A stretch of 64,000 nt of DNA from Spirometra erinaceieuropaei (GCA_902702965.1 CACRXP010000566.1:185336-249335), one strand, 5' to 3'; numbered from the stretch's first letter, positions 34,914 through 48,212 are shown. The notes: generated from the letters alone by a model not told the origin. Translations and numbers: made by a program.

Positions 34914-36016
34914 GTAAGCCAACCTTTAAAACTTTTGTCCATTGTCTTAATAGAGAGGTCTCAAATGAAGAATGAGGGCAATGAGTAATCGCAATTAGGT
35001 CTATCTTGAAGGCTGAATTTTGATCGGACACACTTGGGGGATATTATGAGTCACGCAAGCGTGTTTTCATGAGATAATTTTTTCCTAACGTCCAATATTT
35101 AGGCGACACTTTTAGTGAGATTGAAACAAAGTCTGCCAGTAGTAGTAAGTAAATGACGTTCCGCAGGTGTACGGATGGCTTTTCACGGCGATTTTGACAC
35201 ATAAATTTCTTAAGACGGAGTTAAGTATGATTTCGCTCAAAGCGCTTATCACAAGACACGCAAAACTCTCAGTTCAGTTCAGTGAGGAGTATTTACAGGT
35301 ACAGTGTACACTTTTAGCAACAGGTAGTTAAATTTAATTTGCTTTCTTTAAAAAATTAGCCGGCTAAATCAATAAAAGCAGTCAGGTAAAACTTTCAGCA
35401 TGAAGAGGTTTGTTTGCACCAAAACGGAGTTTGGCACTGATGATCGTGCATCAAATGAATTACCCTCATGGACAACAAGTTGATACATGGAAGAAAAAAA
35501 CTAGTGTAAGGTCGACTCAGTGACCGCGTCGCCTCGTTACCTAGCGCATATTACTCACTATTCACCAATGGACGCGTTTTTCATTCATTACAGTGTTATA
35601 AAAACCGTAGCTGCCCACTGACGGGATAAATCGGTCGTCTAAGGACGGAATGGTTGCAATGATTCCTTTTTTAATGCAGTCGTCATGGCATTCCTAGTCA
35701 GACAGGATTCGAGTCGAGCGCTTCTTGTTTTAAGGAAAACCCGGTATATCATTGGTTGGGCGGACGTGTGTAGTTCGTGCAGACAAACTGTTTGGCTTTG
35801 TCAACCACTGCGACTGACCCTTTCCTGTTCTTCTTAATTTTATCCTATGACCAGGCCCTGTAGGCTTAGGGAGGAAAGGGAGATAGTACGGTAGATGAAG
35901 CGCGAGTCCATTATCACTACAAGATAATTAGCGCGCAGTCACCGTCCCTGCGCCCAGCCGGTAGACATTTTCGTTCGCAACGGCTGAACTCTAGCATGCA
36001 ATATAATATTAAGGTA

Positions 36017-37006
36017 CAGCAGGTGGGCTAACTCTTGAAATGTCAGCCGAAATTCCGAAATGTGTTTTCGTTTCGAAATGATTAATTAAGCAGGGTTGTC
36101 AAACTAATCAGCCTGCAACATAATTCTGTAATATTTCAGTTACCTTAGGATACCGCCTTTCGAATGAACCTCGCTCTGGCTGCAGGCAAAAACTGCACTC
36201 TGTAACAATGACTACTTAAGTAGCATGCACTTTTATCACTGATTTTTGATGCCCTCTAAAGTCCAATTATATTTATGAAAAAATGCTAAAAAATTCATTC
36301 TTTTGCTCATTCGGTAGAAAATTACGTCTTTTTTCAATCTCATACTCGAAGGAAGGGTATAAATCGGTTTTCGAAAACTTTTCCAATTCCCGAATAATTT
36401 TAAACCGGACCTGTTGCTTCACTTGAATTCAGGGTTTCCAATCTACAAGTTGTATAGTTTCCGCGTATGGAAAACCATACGTTTCTCTACAGTGATAAAT
36501 GGAAACTATAAAGGGTTCAAAACATTTAGCAGCGGATTTGATCCATATTGATAACTTTACGGTCCACATTGGTAAATACAGAGACATGACAATTTATGAA
36601 AGACCATTTAACGGTTTTTAAAAGTCCCACAATTAGAAACTTTTTTAAAACGGAATTATGTTCCTTATTTGGGCATAATGATAAAAGGAGACGTAATTTT
36701 CTACCGAATGAGCAAAATAATGAATAGTTTTATTTACGTTTTCCATGAAATATAATTCAATCCTTAATGATATCGAAAATCAATGAGAAAAAGTCCTGCT
36801 ACATAAACATTCATATTTTACAGAGTGTGGGTCTTGCACGCAGCCGCAAAGAAGTTTATTCGAAAGCCAGCATCTTGACGTAACTGAATTATAATAGAAT
36901 AATGTTGCATGTTAAGTAATTTTAAAACCCTCTTTAATTAATCTTTGCTAAACGGAAACTCATTTCGGATTTTTGGTTGACGTTTTATGACTTAGCCCAC
37001 CTACTG
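36017..37006. repeat. FB1 palindromic element, copy 5 (complete)
   Basis: Starts CAGCAGGTGGGCTAACTCTT after TA and ends ACTTAGCCCACCTACTG. Length is 990 bp, with mirrored arms. One of the four best copies. Confidence 0.85.
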
Positions 37007-37458
37007 CATTTCAGACATGCCAGTATGCAGCCCTTCCGGCTGCCTGCGAAGACCATACGCGACAAAAATTAAACCAAAAATTGTAAGAATTGGGCTGTCG
37101 ATTTCTGGCGCCTCCATAAATGCAGGTATATGATGAAAAAGTACAATAAGAATATGACACCTCATGTTCATTTGGTGGTCGGATGTTGTTATGTGGCTTC
37201 ACCTAAGAACGCACAGTCGATTAGGTCAAGTAGTTGTATATTTCATGCCCAACAGTATTGTGTCCATCAGGTGGAGCTAACAAACTGAAAATTACCCATT
37301 TGGTAACAAGTGACATTTTCTGTAAATTTCATATTGAAGGAAGTGCTTAAAATATTTATAATAATGAGCCATAAAATGTCAATTCAAATAGCACCACATT
37401 TGTCCCTTTATTTATATACTTTATAAAGCACAACAACGTAGTTTACATCCACTATATA

Positions 37459-37794
37459 CAGTAGGTTTGCTATCTTATGAAATGTTGACAAAAATTCTGA
37501 AATGCGTTTTCGGTCCGAAAATATTACTTAAGTGAGGTTTTAAAACTAACCACCATGCAGCTTACTTGCATAAAAATTCAGTTAGTATAAGGTGCCGGTT
37601 TTCAAATGAACGTCTTTCCGGATGCATGAGGAAATCACATTCTGTAAAAAGTAACTAAATAAGTAGCGTGACTTTTCCGCATTGATTTTTGATACCCATA
37701 GAAATTCAGTCATATTTCATGGGAATCATGCATAAAAATATTCATGTTTTCACTCATTTGGAAGAAAATCACGTCTCCTTTGGACATAATTTTT
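37459..37794. repeat. FB1 copy 6, left arm only
   Basis: Starts CAGTAGGTTTGCTATCTTAT after TA and runs to the region of GAAGAAAATCACGTCTC. It is cut off where a PLE tail begins on -. Confidence 0.75.
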
Positions 37795-38460
37795 ATTGCC
37801 AATAGACGCAAAGAGACGAGTGCCAGGAAGCAGTCGTGATAAAAGTGGATACGATCGCTGGTGCAAAAGCTCTATCTGCCTGATGTTTCGGATTCCTGCT
37901 CGAACCCATTATCAGAGACAAAAGCAGTCATGAGTGGTTCATACGCAGAGGGTTGCAGTATTTATAGGATACAGTCGTCATGCTACCGCATATCTATGAA
38001 CATTCATGGCTGCCCCCTTCATCCGGGATCGTTGCACTCGGTGTGTTGACTGTTTGATGACCGGCATTCGCGTCGTTAATTGCTGCAATTTCATCCCGAG
38101 TGTGATGATTGTTCGACCATCTGGACCACTGACCCTGGCGTTGGGAACAGTGTTCGTCTGTGCGCTCACCGCATGGCCAATTACTCCGCTTAGTCAAAGC
38201 CTCAGCACCGAGTATGGAAGGGGAAGGTCATTGCACTTGTTAATATTCCTGATCATAACTGACAGGACAATAAGATCCGCGGCGTTCGACTCAATGACCA
38301 AAGGTCCCAGGTTCCAATACCAGACACGCAAAGCCTGAGTTTGGTATGGGCGACTTATGGCGTCTAATAGGCCGGCAATCACCACTACAGCTTCCTTCGT
38401 CGCTGTCGTATATGCTGTTCTGGAAGAGACATCAGTCCGACATCCGTTCTCCAATGTGTT
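37795..38460 (-). mobile_element. Penelope-like element 3' end fragment
   Basis: On -, it enters near 38400 in a scrambled stretch, reads INKCNDLPLPYSVLRL, then NWPCGERTDEHCSQRQGQWS and ATIPDEGGSHECS, ending at 37994. These match the C-terminus of the PLE at 50-51 kb. The tail carries the hammerhead-like motif (37918-37878) and the terminal phrase CTCGTCTCTTTGCGTCTATT before FB1 sequence. The GIY-YIG core itself is lost. Confidence 0.8.
37878..37918 (-). ncRNA. Hammerhead-ribozyme-like motif, PLE tail
   Basis: On -, CTGATAA (core altered), a stem GGTTC/GAATCC with one mismatch, then GAAACATC and AGGC. A decayed version of the 51.3 kb motif. Confidence 0.35.
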
Positions 38461-38919
38461 CTTGACGGTTCGTGAGTGAAGTTGGAAAGTGTCTTAATAA
38501 AATAATAGATAACTAACTGGGCATGTTCAAATCGCAGATTATCCTGGCCTGGGACCTAGGTACCGTCGGCAGTGGTCAGTCCAGTCAGTTAAGAGCACTT
38601 TGCGCTCACTGCAGTACAGATATGCGCCCAACATGACCGCACGTGGGGATTATCACGGCCGTTAGGCCAATATTCCATGCGATATTTTGTTATTTAAGTA
38701 GTGCATACTGGATTCGATTTATTAGTTGGCCTTAGAAGGAAGAAGGTTTCACGACAAAATGTGGTATTAAAAAATAACATGTTGGCCCGAGAACGTTTCT
38801 GCACTAACTAGTCCAAAACTATAGGTCAGCATCCGCAGATGTCTATAGTACAGTGGCCAACCTCTCTTAGAAAATATGTTTTCCGGTTAGGAGGCATTAC
38901 TAGGGTGGGGTCATACTGT

Positions 38920-39745
38920 CTAACACCGTACAGTACAATCTTGAGGTATATTACTCACGACGGAATTCTGGCTTTTGGAAAAGGTTTATTTCGGAAGTCG
39001 TGCAAAAAGTTTGCTTGTGTAGTATGCATGTTTTCATTGGTCTTAGATGCCTCTAGAAATTCAAATATATTTCATGGGAAACATTCAAAAAGTTGCTTTC
39101 TGAAATCACTTAATGGCAAATTGCTTATTTTTCAAATGCATATTTGTAAATGAGTATCTTTCGGTTTGAAAAAACCGTAAATTCCCATATAATTCTGATT
39201 CCAACATGAAGTTTCACTTGCGCTTGGTGTTTCAAAAATCCACTGTATACTTCTCGTGTAAGAAAAGTCATATATTTCTCCGCGCTAGTAGGAAACTCTT
39301 ATATAGGGGTCATAAAATTGGCAAAGGATATAAACCATGTTGTATACTTATAAACGACACCATAAACGGAGGAGTGCATGCTATATAAATGGATATTACA
39401 GAGTCCTAGTAAATTCTCATGATAACAATTTTTTATTATCGAAAGATGCCGTTACTCCAGGGATAAACTTGGAGAAGATGAAGTTTGTTACAAATTGAGT
39501 CCGAAATAGTATTTTATGAGATCTTTTGTAAAATACGCTTGAAGTACTATGGCAACGAAAATAATTATAAAAAAGTCATGTGACGTAAGCAGCTATTTTC
39601 TCGGAGTGTATTTTTTTCACAGGCATTTAAAATATTTTAGTAATATGCCTCATAAAAGTAAATGCTAGCATACCGCCTAAAAAGATGTTCCTAACCGAAG
39701 ACAGTTTTCAAGATTTTAGTTAACATTTCATGAGACAGGCTATTT
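38920..39745. repeat. FB1 copy 7 (diverged)
   Basis: The left-arm phrase TTGGTCTTAGATGCCTCTAG and the right-arm phrase TTAGTTAACATTTCATGAGA lie in the expected inverted arrangement. The termini are eroded and the left edge is approximate. Confidence 0.6.
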
Positions 39746-42000
39746 AAACCGTAAATTAGGTCGATTTCTAGCATAAATTTTGGTAGTTTAGATCCAAATG
39801 CTTGCTTATTAGAATAGAAAAAGAACAGCGAAAATACTTTCGGTTAACATACGTGCCAAATAGAGTAAGTTCCCATTCAAAATACAGGGATTTATATCGG
39901 CGACAGCGGCATTTCATACTTCCATGAGTAATATCTGTTTACTGCTTTGAAAAGACAGTGTTTGCTTCTTCTTTCGGAGGTGCATTTCTCACTATCCATC
40001 ACCTCTACAGATAACAGGAGGCAACCTTTCGGTAACCATTAAGTAGTATGACGCCTTATTGTTTTAAATCAACACTCTTTAAAAAGGCGAGAATGTTGAA
40101 GCGTGAGACACTGCTGACATCCCTTTCGTTCAATGACGATATTTCAGTGGTGATAGAAGTATTCCGATCCCGCAACTTACAAAGGATCAGAAGTTTGTCG
40201 CCGTGGGACTGCAGTTATGATCATTTCCCGAATGCGTGATCAAAGCAAGCGTTCTTCTGGTATCTTCGCTTAGGGATTTCGTCGGTAGAACGCCAAGTCT
40301 AATTGAGTTCGTAGGCAAAATGCCTAGTTTGCATTTGAGGTCTATCTCACCTGAATCAGACACGGTTTCCCGGCGTCAAGGATCTCAGTCGTACTTGTCC
40401 TCAAAAGGCGAGCCGGCTCCGGGCTTTTCCGTCATCAGCCTGTGTGATAATGGCGTTAGCAATTCGTCAGAGAATCTTTTCGTTGACTAGGCGGCATCGG
40501 GATTCGAATGGCCGATTTCCGCTTCCTGTTGCAATCGCCGACAATGCTACCCAAACTTTGAGCTGCACAGCAGGGGTTCGAACCACTGCACTCACGGCCC
40601 CACACCATGTCGGTTGTGATCGGGAACATTTGGTCTCATGAGGGTGGCGTTAACTAATACAAGGGTGAAAGATTAGCATTTGCTGTTAGCATTAGAACTA
40701 GGAGTCTATTGCTACAGTCTCAGGCGGCGGCACAGCGAATGTCACTTAGTAATTAAGAATGGAGTTGCTTAGGTAAAAACTAAAAGCTTTTCAATGATCG
40801 AATTCAAAAGGAAAACAACTTTTTGTTTTCGACAGCGGTTTTGAAAAGGAAAATAAACAAAAAATCAAAATGAACGGAGGCCATCAATTTCACTGTCGGT
40901 CGCTGTCTTTGGCTATTTTTTGTGATTTCGGCATGCGATTTATCCTCTGTGAAGTTTGCAGGTTAAAAGAAAGGCTTTTGTCCCTCATTGCGAAGCATTT
41001 AGCCTAAAATGTGACTATTTTAAAACTTGAAGGAATATCTGAATGGGGTTTCACAAGCCATTTGAATATAACCTGTTTACTTGTTGCTTAATTGACTGTG
41101 TTAGCGACGCTTGGAATTAGACGGGGTGTTTTTCAACCGTTCTTCTGTTCAAAGCTCTCATGTTCCATCACAACTCTAATTTTTCACAAATAAGTCTTGC
41201 TGGCAGCTATACTCGCATATGTTTTAAAAGAAATGCGTTCTTCTAAGAACAGCAGTGATTAGAGAACATTGGCGGTTTAGGAGTTTAAAAAAGTTACCAG
41301 GATGTATTTATTATTACTACTGCATATCAGTATCCAGCGACATATAACTAATGCGTTCAAGACGTACGATGCGATCCATGACGATAACTGTCAGCTAAAA
41401 TATTTGCCCGAGGAAAGCTGAACCAGTAAGTATTGGAAAAGTTTAAACAACAAACTGACGCTTACTTTTTCAGGAGGCAGTAACGACCGGCGAATCGTTT
41501 CAAATTCAGATTAAAAAAGAATTTTCAGCTGAATGTAAGTGCAAGTAAATTAGCGTAGGATTTTATTCCATACTATTTGGTGATCCGGCCAGGAGTAAGC
41601 GATATTTTTATTTGAGGGGAAATTTGATGAAGTCAAGCCAAGTTTTTGTTTTTCATTGCCATGTTTGAATGAAATTATTTAGGCTTACTATTATACTTAA
41701 GGGCAATTATGTTCAGAAACCTTATGAAAAATAAGCTAATGACTCCTTTTTAAAAATTTTCACATTTCATCCGGTCTCCTCAGAAATAAACAAATGAAAT
41801 CCAATGCAATACTCCTGAAATGACTACTCAAAAATATTGGAGTATTGTTCAAACATAACATTTATAAAATTACATCAAACTTAAAGGAGAAAAATTATTT
41901 AGATATTCTGATCGGTGGGACTGGTATATAAGGCTCCCTAAATAGGACGTGAAATGGAGAACCGCATGCAATACGGGCGGCCTTAAGCCAACTTCAAGTG

Positions 42001-42190
42001 AAATTAGTGTTAGGTTTACGTTTACGTTTAGAGTTAACGATTAGCTGAATGGTTAGGTCTAAAGTTAACAGTAAGAGAAGTCAGAACGCAAATTGTGGCT
42101 CAGGTAGGCATTAGTGTTAACAGTAGAGTTAACGCCAAGATTAGGACGGCGGTTTAGTTTTATATTAGGGTTATTGTTGGGGTTAGGACG
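42001..42190 (+). repeat. Degenerate telomere-like hexamer tract
   Basis: Interspersed GTTAGG, TTTACG, GTTAAC, TTAGGG and TTAGGACG words over about 190 bp (for example TATTAGGGTTATTGTTGGGG) resemble a decayed (TTAGGG)n tract. No perfect array remains. Confidence 0.45.
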
Positions 42191-44479
42191 CGGGAATAAT
42201 TCTTCCTTTCCGGAATTATGCTCAGATCCACCCATTTTGCTTGGGCATGACGTTCCTACTCCCAAGTCCGGTTTAAGGAGCTATATGAGTCAGTCTTGCC
42301 TTTTTAACTTCCTTTGTCGCAGCCTCACTTAATGTTTACATCGACCACACAAGGCATATTAGTAAAAACGTGGAAAATGTAAAACGACCTTATCATAGAG
42401 AAAGTGAAGGACATAGTTCGTCAAATTAGCGCATCGTAAAGAAAACTCCCCAATCCGTCAGATATCAACCCACATTCATTGGCTTAAATACACAACTTGT
42501 AATAAGTGACATTTGGTTAAACGAATACACGAAGGAAATATTCAAATTAATACTTCACTGACCAGAAACAGGAAATTTATTGAAATCAAAAATACTGGGA
42601 TTCCATACATTTTTGTCAAATAAGTTATTTTAATTTTTAGAAGCACCTAAAGGTGCGTGCGCAAACAGCTACATGAATAAGGCGGTTCAGGCATAATGGC
42701 GTTCAAAATGAGTTTAAAAAACCTCCAAGAATTTGTATACTATTAAGCACGGCTGTTAATTAACTGTTTAAAGTTCAAAATGTTTCCCAATGTGGCGTTA
42801 GGAAAATTCGCTGTGATTCTTCGTTTCGACACTGTTGGGATGTGGTTAACCAAGTCGAAGTAGACTTTGGTTGATTTCGCTGATATAGACATTAATTTAT
42901 AAAGTTTTCGCAAGGTCACACGTTGAAATGCCGTTGAGCGTCTGAAAAATCCGAAAATATAATCGGACACAATCTCAGCATGCCATTTTCTGTGGATAAA
43001 GAGAACTTTCAAATGTTGGTTTTTTGACGGCTGCGGAGTTCTTTAATTTCCAGGGTGACCGTGAACCGTCAGTGAACGTCTACGCTCTCGACTATTATTA
43101 ATGCGCTGTCTAAAAAGATGGGTTCCGCAGATATTGTCCATCAGTGTCGGCAATTTTCGGGGGGCAGCCCAAACGTGAAATTTATTCGCTAGGAAAGATA
43201 AACGTCCGAAACAAAAAACATGCGCTAAACTAGCACTTGGTTAGTTGGAACCAATATCTAATAAATTTCTCCGTTATGACGCTCTTAAATAAGATGATTT
43301 TAAAATTAATATCTGCGTTTTTCATTTTTTACGTCAATGATAAGCTCAGCATTAAGCAATCTCTCCCATTTATGCACTTTTTTGGATAATGTTGACAATT
43401 ATTTTGCCACAGACAAATGGATTAATTCTTATCTTGATTTTTAAACCATTTTCGCTATCTTTGAATACCTGCTTTCATCGTTATATCGCTGCAAATGTAC
43501 CAGATAATAGCCATATAAATACTGAAATATTTCACATTCAGTTTAAGATATGCTTGTTAAATTGCTAAATTACGTATTTGCAGAACTAGAACCACAAACG
43601 AAATCTTATATAGCCGCCCAATGGTGGCCCTTTTGCAGTTACCTATGAGCCCAACAAATAAAGGGCGTTAAAACAAGGTTGTCTGCAGGCGATATCACTG
43701 GTTCATAGGACATAACAAAATAAAGACTCCAGAAAAGGAGTTTTTATAGGAAAAACCTTATGGTTTTCTGAAAATAACGTGTTTTTATTTACCTTCCTCA
43801 ATACCTACCTAAAATCAGTTTCCAAATTGATGAAGGTTGTTTTGCAAACCTTTTGCATGTATGTTAATGTGTTCCGTTGAAGAAGCATGTAATGAAGCAC
43901 AAAGGTCATATGAAACAGTCATTAAAGTAGGAAGCTTTTAAATGTGAAATAAAACTGATTTTCGTCCCAAGTTTTTCCTGCTGCAATTGTAAAGAAATAT
44001 ATTCGACATGAGCAAAATTCATTTTATCTAATGCAATAGCCGGTGAAGTAAGGTGTTCAATGCCTGAGTCAACGAAAAGTGACTGTATAGACTTTCATCA
44101 CCATGTCTCATGAATTACGCCCCATACTCTTTGATCATCATTTATATTACTTTTGCCACCATTGCTGCTACTACTATTTTCTAAACTCCGTTTCTTATAT
44201 GTACCGGAAAATTGAAATCATCAAGAGTCAAAAAGTGACAAAGAATTGCATAGCCAGCATAATACACCTTGATTACTTGATATCACGAGTAGTAATTGTT
44301 AAGCATAGTGGACCATGTAACCTTAGGTCAAAACATTCTTATCGTGCTTCGGTCTGGGCCTTTAAGTGTCAAACAAACTGATCTCTTCCAAGTTAGCGAT
44401 TAACTTCTGACGAACGTACAAAGCCGCAATTTAAAGACTAGAGTGTCTACCATAAAAGCGCACGGAGAATTCTGAGAGA

Positions 44480-44660
44480 CCCTTTGGTGAACCCAATCCC
44501 TCGCGGTTTTGTCAGTCAGCAGAAAAATATCTGTAAAACACGCGTCTGTACTTTTAGCTAGCATCTGTGCTCCCTGTGCTACCTGTGCATATACTACTGG
44601 CTTCCTGTTAGCGGTTTGCAGAAAACATCCTATTGTTATTTCCATAATTGCGAACCAGTC
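44480..44660 (+). repeat. FB2 fragment
   Basis: The stretch AAACACGCGTCTGTACTTTT then AGCTAGCATCTGTG and GCATATACTACTGGCTTCC matches arms of the FB2 copies at 45.5 and 55 kb. Confidence 0.55.
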
Positions 44661-45484
44661 GAAGTTTGAACAGTCAAGAGCGACCGAGGGCCACGCGCAA
44701 GAAACTAACCACGCACAATCAGTCACTACTATAAGTACTGCTATTAATAATACTACAACCATTGTCATCACCACTGCCTCAAGGGCTTTTTTACATCTCC
44801 GTCACAAGGTGAATCAACCTAGACTGTACATATGCTCATCGCAGGATTCAAAATGAGGTCTGTAGATACGCGTTCGTTGGCGAAACTGACACACATCAGG
44901 GTCACTTGCCATCTGTACTTGCGGCGCAGGAGCCATTCGATGTATCTTCTGCTCTCGCTTTGACAGAATGAGCTGGCCGACACCAGTTAGACTTTATTTA
45001 CAACCTCGTGGCCAAAAAATTTGTTCATTCTTCGAAACTTTTAACTAAAAGAAAATAGGTGGACTTGATGGAGAGGAAACAGTTTTTATGTGCAAATGGA
45101 GGAAAGAAAAAGAGGAGAAGGGGAAGGACTGATTGACGTCTTGACAAAGACTGCACTTTTGATAATTTGACGAACTGGACAGGTGAAGCTGAGATTGATA
45201 GGCTGTCTGCAAGCCAAACCGAGATGCTGCTAGGACGATGACGGTAAAACCTGCTCTCTACAATTTAGACGCGTAAGACAATGATAAATGTTGGAGGTAA
45301 TTGTGAAGGCGGGGCAAACTGAGAGAAGTGAGTTAGACGGGGAGAATAAAATAACCCCCCTTGCCTTACGCAGAGGCAAAATGGATCAGAAAAAACAAAA
45401 AAGAGAAGGATCGTTTGCATGCCCACTTCTTAGGAGAAATTCCTTAATGAAAGCTAGGAAACACACCTACCACTTTAGGATAAG

Positions 45485-45990
45485 GTGATACCATACTAAC
45501 AGCAGAGATACTAGCCAAAAGCCTATACACGCGTGCTTTACTGATATTGTGCCGCTGCATGGCGCAGCTGCGACGGGTTCAGCCCGTCAGTGGGTCCACC
45601 AGCATTCCCCGTCTTATTTCTGGTAGATACTCCAATTAAAAAATTGTCGCTTTTTAGTTTCCTCAGAAATTATCTACGAACTTGGAGTAGATCAGTTTAT
45701 TTAAGGTCTGTACCGGCGAAACACGCGCGTATGGGCTTTTGGCTAGTACCTGTATTGTAAGTATGGTATTACCTTACCCCAACGTATACTACTAGCTGCA
45801 TGTCGGAAGTTAATGAGTATTACGCGGGTACCCGCTGTGGCTGATGGACTTCGATTCAAATGTCCATACAGAAAATTCGAGGTCTGAGATGATGAACCCT
45901 GAATAAACTGATCTACTCCAACTTCGTAGATAATTTCTGAGGAAATTAAAAAGCGACAGCTCCTACCACTGACCGAGTTGACTAAGCTTT
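45485..45990. repeat. FB2 palindromic element
   Basis: Left-arm words GATACCATACTAACAG and ACTAGCCAAAAGCCTATACA at 45487-45530 recur inverted at 45715-45770 (GGGCTTTTGGCTAGTACCTG, AGTATGGTAT). A second inner pair, TTTCCTCAGAAATTATCTAC (45658) and its inverse at 45925-45945, makes a compound palindrome. No coding frame with a motif. Confidence 0.7.
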
Positions 45991-46252
45991 TGTCTCGGCA
46001 ATTAAGCAATCATTTCGCAATGACTGGCAGATGCTTCGTTCTAATGCCTTAGACGCTGCGCGCGCCCAAATTTTCCCGAAATATCTTTCGTCAGGCAAAC
46101 AAAGCTACTGTTCCAGCAAACAAGAGGTTCTCTTCATCGTCGCTGTTTGAAATGTCCTTTTACTGGAAAGAGAAAGACTGGTTTATGGTATCTAAATGTT
46201 TGGTAAGAATCTTGCATGCCTCTAAGGTAGTTTTCCTTTGTTGTCATTACAG

Positions 46253-46357
46253 GTGCAAAACATGTTAATCCAGCCTTCTGCAAATCCGCGCTCCACGGCT
46301 GATATCCGAAATGCTCTGCTACGATGGTGCCAACTACGTACAGCGGTTTACCCTCAG
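46253..46357 (+). CDS. Beta-spectrin-like protein, short exon encoding the start of CH2
   Basis: A 35-codon exon between an excellent acceptor and a GTAATT donor, phase 0 at both ends. Translation reads VQNMLIQPSANPRSTADIRN then ALLRWCQLRTAVYPQ. ALL.WCQ..TA.YP is the opening helix of the second CH domain in beta-spectrins (family form ALLLWCQ.KTAGYP). It joins exactly to VHVHNFTTDW of the next exon. No ATG-initiated frame covers it. The opposite strand has an open frame across it, which is a shadow. The region before the WCQ motif is shorter and more basic than usual. Functionally it completes the actin-binding domain. Confidence 0.92.
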
Positions 46358-46480
46358 GTAATTGCACCTATTCTTTCAAGATGTCCTCCTTGCCTCTCCA
46401 GATTTGAATAATGCAGATAAGCAAGGGCCGGTACCGTTTTTTATGCATCTATCTGAGGACAGTAGTCGCTCTTAAATATA

Positions 46481-47454
46481 CACTGTTTGGACTATCTCGT
46501 TGAATCCTAACTGGGAAGCTAAAATGCAATTTCGATTAGGAAGGAGTGTTTTGATCGAGTTTTAATATCGGTTGATCCTGACATAATTCCTGGACACTTC
46601 AATTACGACAGGATGTTGACAATCGTATGCGCATTTTTCCGACAGCCTGCAAAAATTACATTCAAAAAATAACTTCTTAATTTACATAAAGTGTTATTAT
46701 TGGTATTCTATGTCTTTATAAGCCAAAATGTACTTTTTAGAATGAGTGTACAAAAAATTTTACTTATTGTTCTCGTTGGGTAGCAAATGACGTCTTCTTC
46801 AAATTTTAAACTTCGAGAATAAGTTCCTTACTGTTTTAAAAAGGTCTGCAATTGTGGGATTTTTTAAAACTGTTAAGTGTCTGTACATGCACCATCGTGT
46901 TATTCTACTACTTGCGGAATATACAATATTGTTTACACTCATTGCAAAATTCTACGAACGCTTTACGACATATTCCTACAAGCGTGGAGCAGTATATTTT
47001 TTCCTAATATAGAAAGCTTACATTATGGATTTTTAAAACCCTAAACGCAAATGTAATTGCAAGTGAAGTTAATGCGTTTCGACAGTTGCAAATGGTTTAT
47101 GTGAAAGGCACCCATTCGGCAGGAAAATGGTTCGATGTGGGCGTCATTTATCATTAAATGTCTGCAAGAAAAGTTATAGTTGTGTGCGTTCCTATAAAAT
47201 ACCTCTAAATTTCAAAAAGCCTCAAAACTCGGTGGGATAAAATAATTCTACTTAAATGGTCATTTTTACAGAGTGTTGTTCTTTTAAATGGCTGGAGTGG
47301 AACCCGTTCAAAAGCTGGGGCATTGGCGCAACTTAAATATCTTGGGATCAGGCTACACGATGACTAATATTGGCACCGCATTTGAGTATTCCTTTCTAAC
47401 CGAAAAGATATTTCCGAGTTTAGGTCAAGTTTACATGAGGTAGGCCAGTTACTG
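46481..47454. repeat. FB1 copy 8 (diverged, complete)
   Basis: Starts CACTGTTTGGACTATCTCGT after TA and ends CATGAGGTAGGCCAGTTACTG. The arms mirror each other but are more eroded than in copies 3-5. It begins only 124 bp after the short spectrin exon. Confidence 0.7.
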
Positions 47455-47799
47455 TGGGTAGCGTCATGTGCTTCAGCAACTATCAACTGCTGGTTTTGTG
47501 AACTTTTGGCAGATTAACTTGTTCAGTGTTTCGTATCACTGAACCGCATTTCTGCAATGAATTGTCCTGTCCAACCAGACGGTTGGAATTCGCATGTACT
47601 GATCAGCTGAAGCGTTTCCATTGGGTTCAAAACAAAAGCTAATGCTTTCAACCCACCACTACGGCCTGGGTTAGGGGAAAATCTGGAAGAGTGTAACGCC
47701 ATTTCGTCGTGTCCACCTGCACATTCAAATGCAGACCGTCAAAAAACGCCAGCTACATAACCCGCTGACATTGTCAGTTGTTTGGTTTGTCAAAAATAT

Positions 47800-48212
47800 A
47801 ATGCTGTGAAGTATTACCGACAAAGACAAGGGAAACTGGAATGGCCGTTTCTGGCTTATTAGCCGTCGTCAGCCAGTCATACCCAATCCCAAAGTGTAGA
47901 ACACTTCGTGTTCCAGTCTTCTCTGGCTTTATCGTATCCTATAGTATGCAGATTTAAGTCCCTATCTCCTACGATCGGTTCTATCGCGTCTTATGCTTGA
48001 TGGCCAATGATGGCATGCAATGATGGCAATGCAATGGCCGTTTCTGGCTTATTAGCCGTCGTCAGCCAGTCATACCCAATCCCGAAGTGTAGAACACTTC
48101 GTGTCCCAGTCTTCTTTGGCTTTATCGCATCCTATATTATGCAGATTTAAGTCCCTATCTCCTATGATCGGTTCTACCACATCTTATGCTTGATGGCTAA
48201 TGATAGCATGCA
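47800..48212 (-). mobile_element. SINE-B tail, duplicated in tandem (193-bp period)
   Basis: On -, the SINE-B body (inverse of TTATTAGCCGTCGTCAGCCA) is present twice. The units start at 47840 and 48033 and are nearly identical over about 180 bp, including non-SINE flank (GCAGATTTAAGTCCCTATCT). This is therefore a later local duplication. The tRNA-like heads are missing. Confidence 0.8.

Larger units (their letters stand above)
34914..46252 (+). other. Spectrin intron 2 (11339 bp)
   Basis: GTAAGC donor and a T/C-rich acceptor (TTTTCCTTTGTTGTCATTACAG). It contains FB1 copies, a PLE tail on -, FB2 copies and telomere-like degenerate repeats. 34990-36016, 39750-41990 and 42200-44370 have no recognised gene. 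A possible PLE-tail relic lies around 40500-40640. Confidence 0.8.

Noticed and set aside
34683..34922. 79-codon frame on - over the CH1 exon
   Set aside because: Shadow of the + strand exon 34740-34913.
40480..40640. tRNA-like or PLE-tail-like piece (GGGGTTCGAACCACTGC, CACTCACGGCCCCAC)
   Set aside because: Some words match the PLE C-terminal region near 22.97 kb, but the similarity is too weak and short to call an element. No tRNA cloverleaf can be drawn.
46134..46367. 77-codon frame on - across the short spectrin exon
   Set aside because: It is antisense to a well-supported exon with good splice sites and has no motif of its own.
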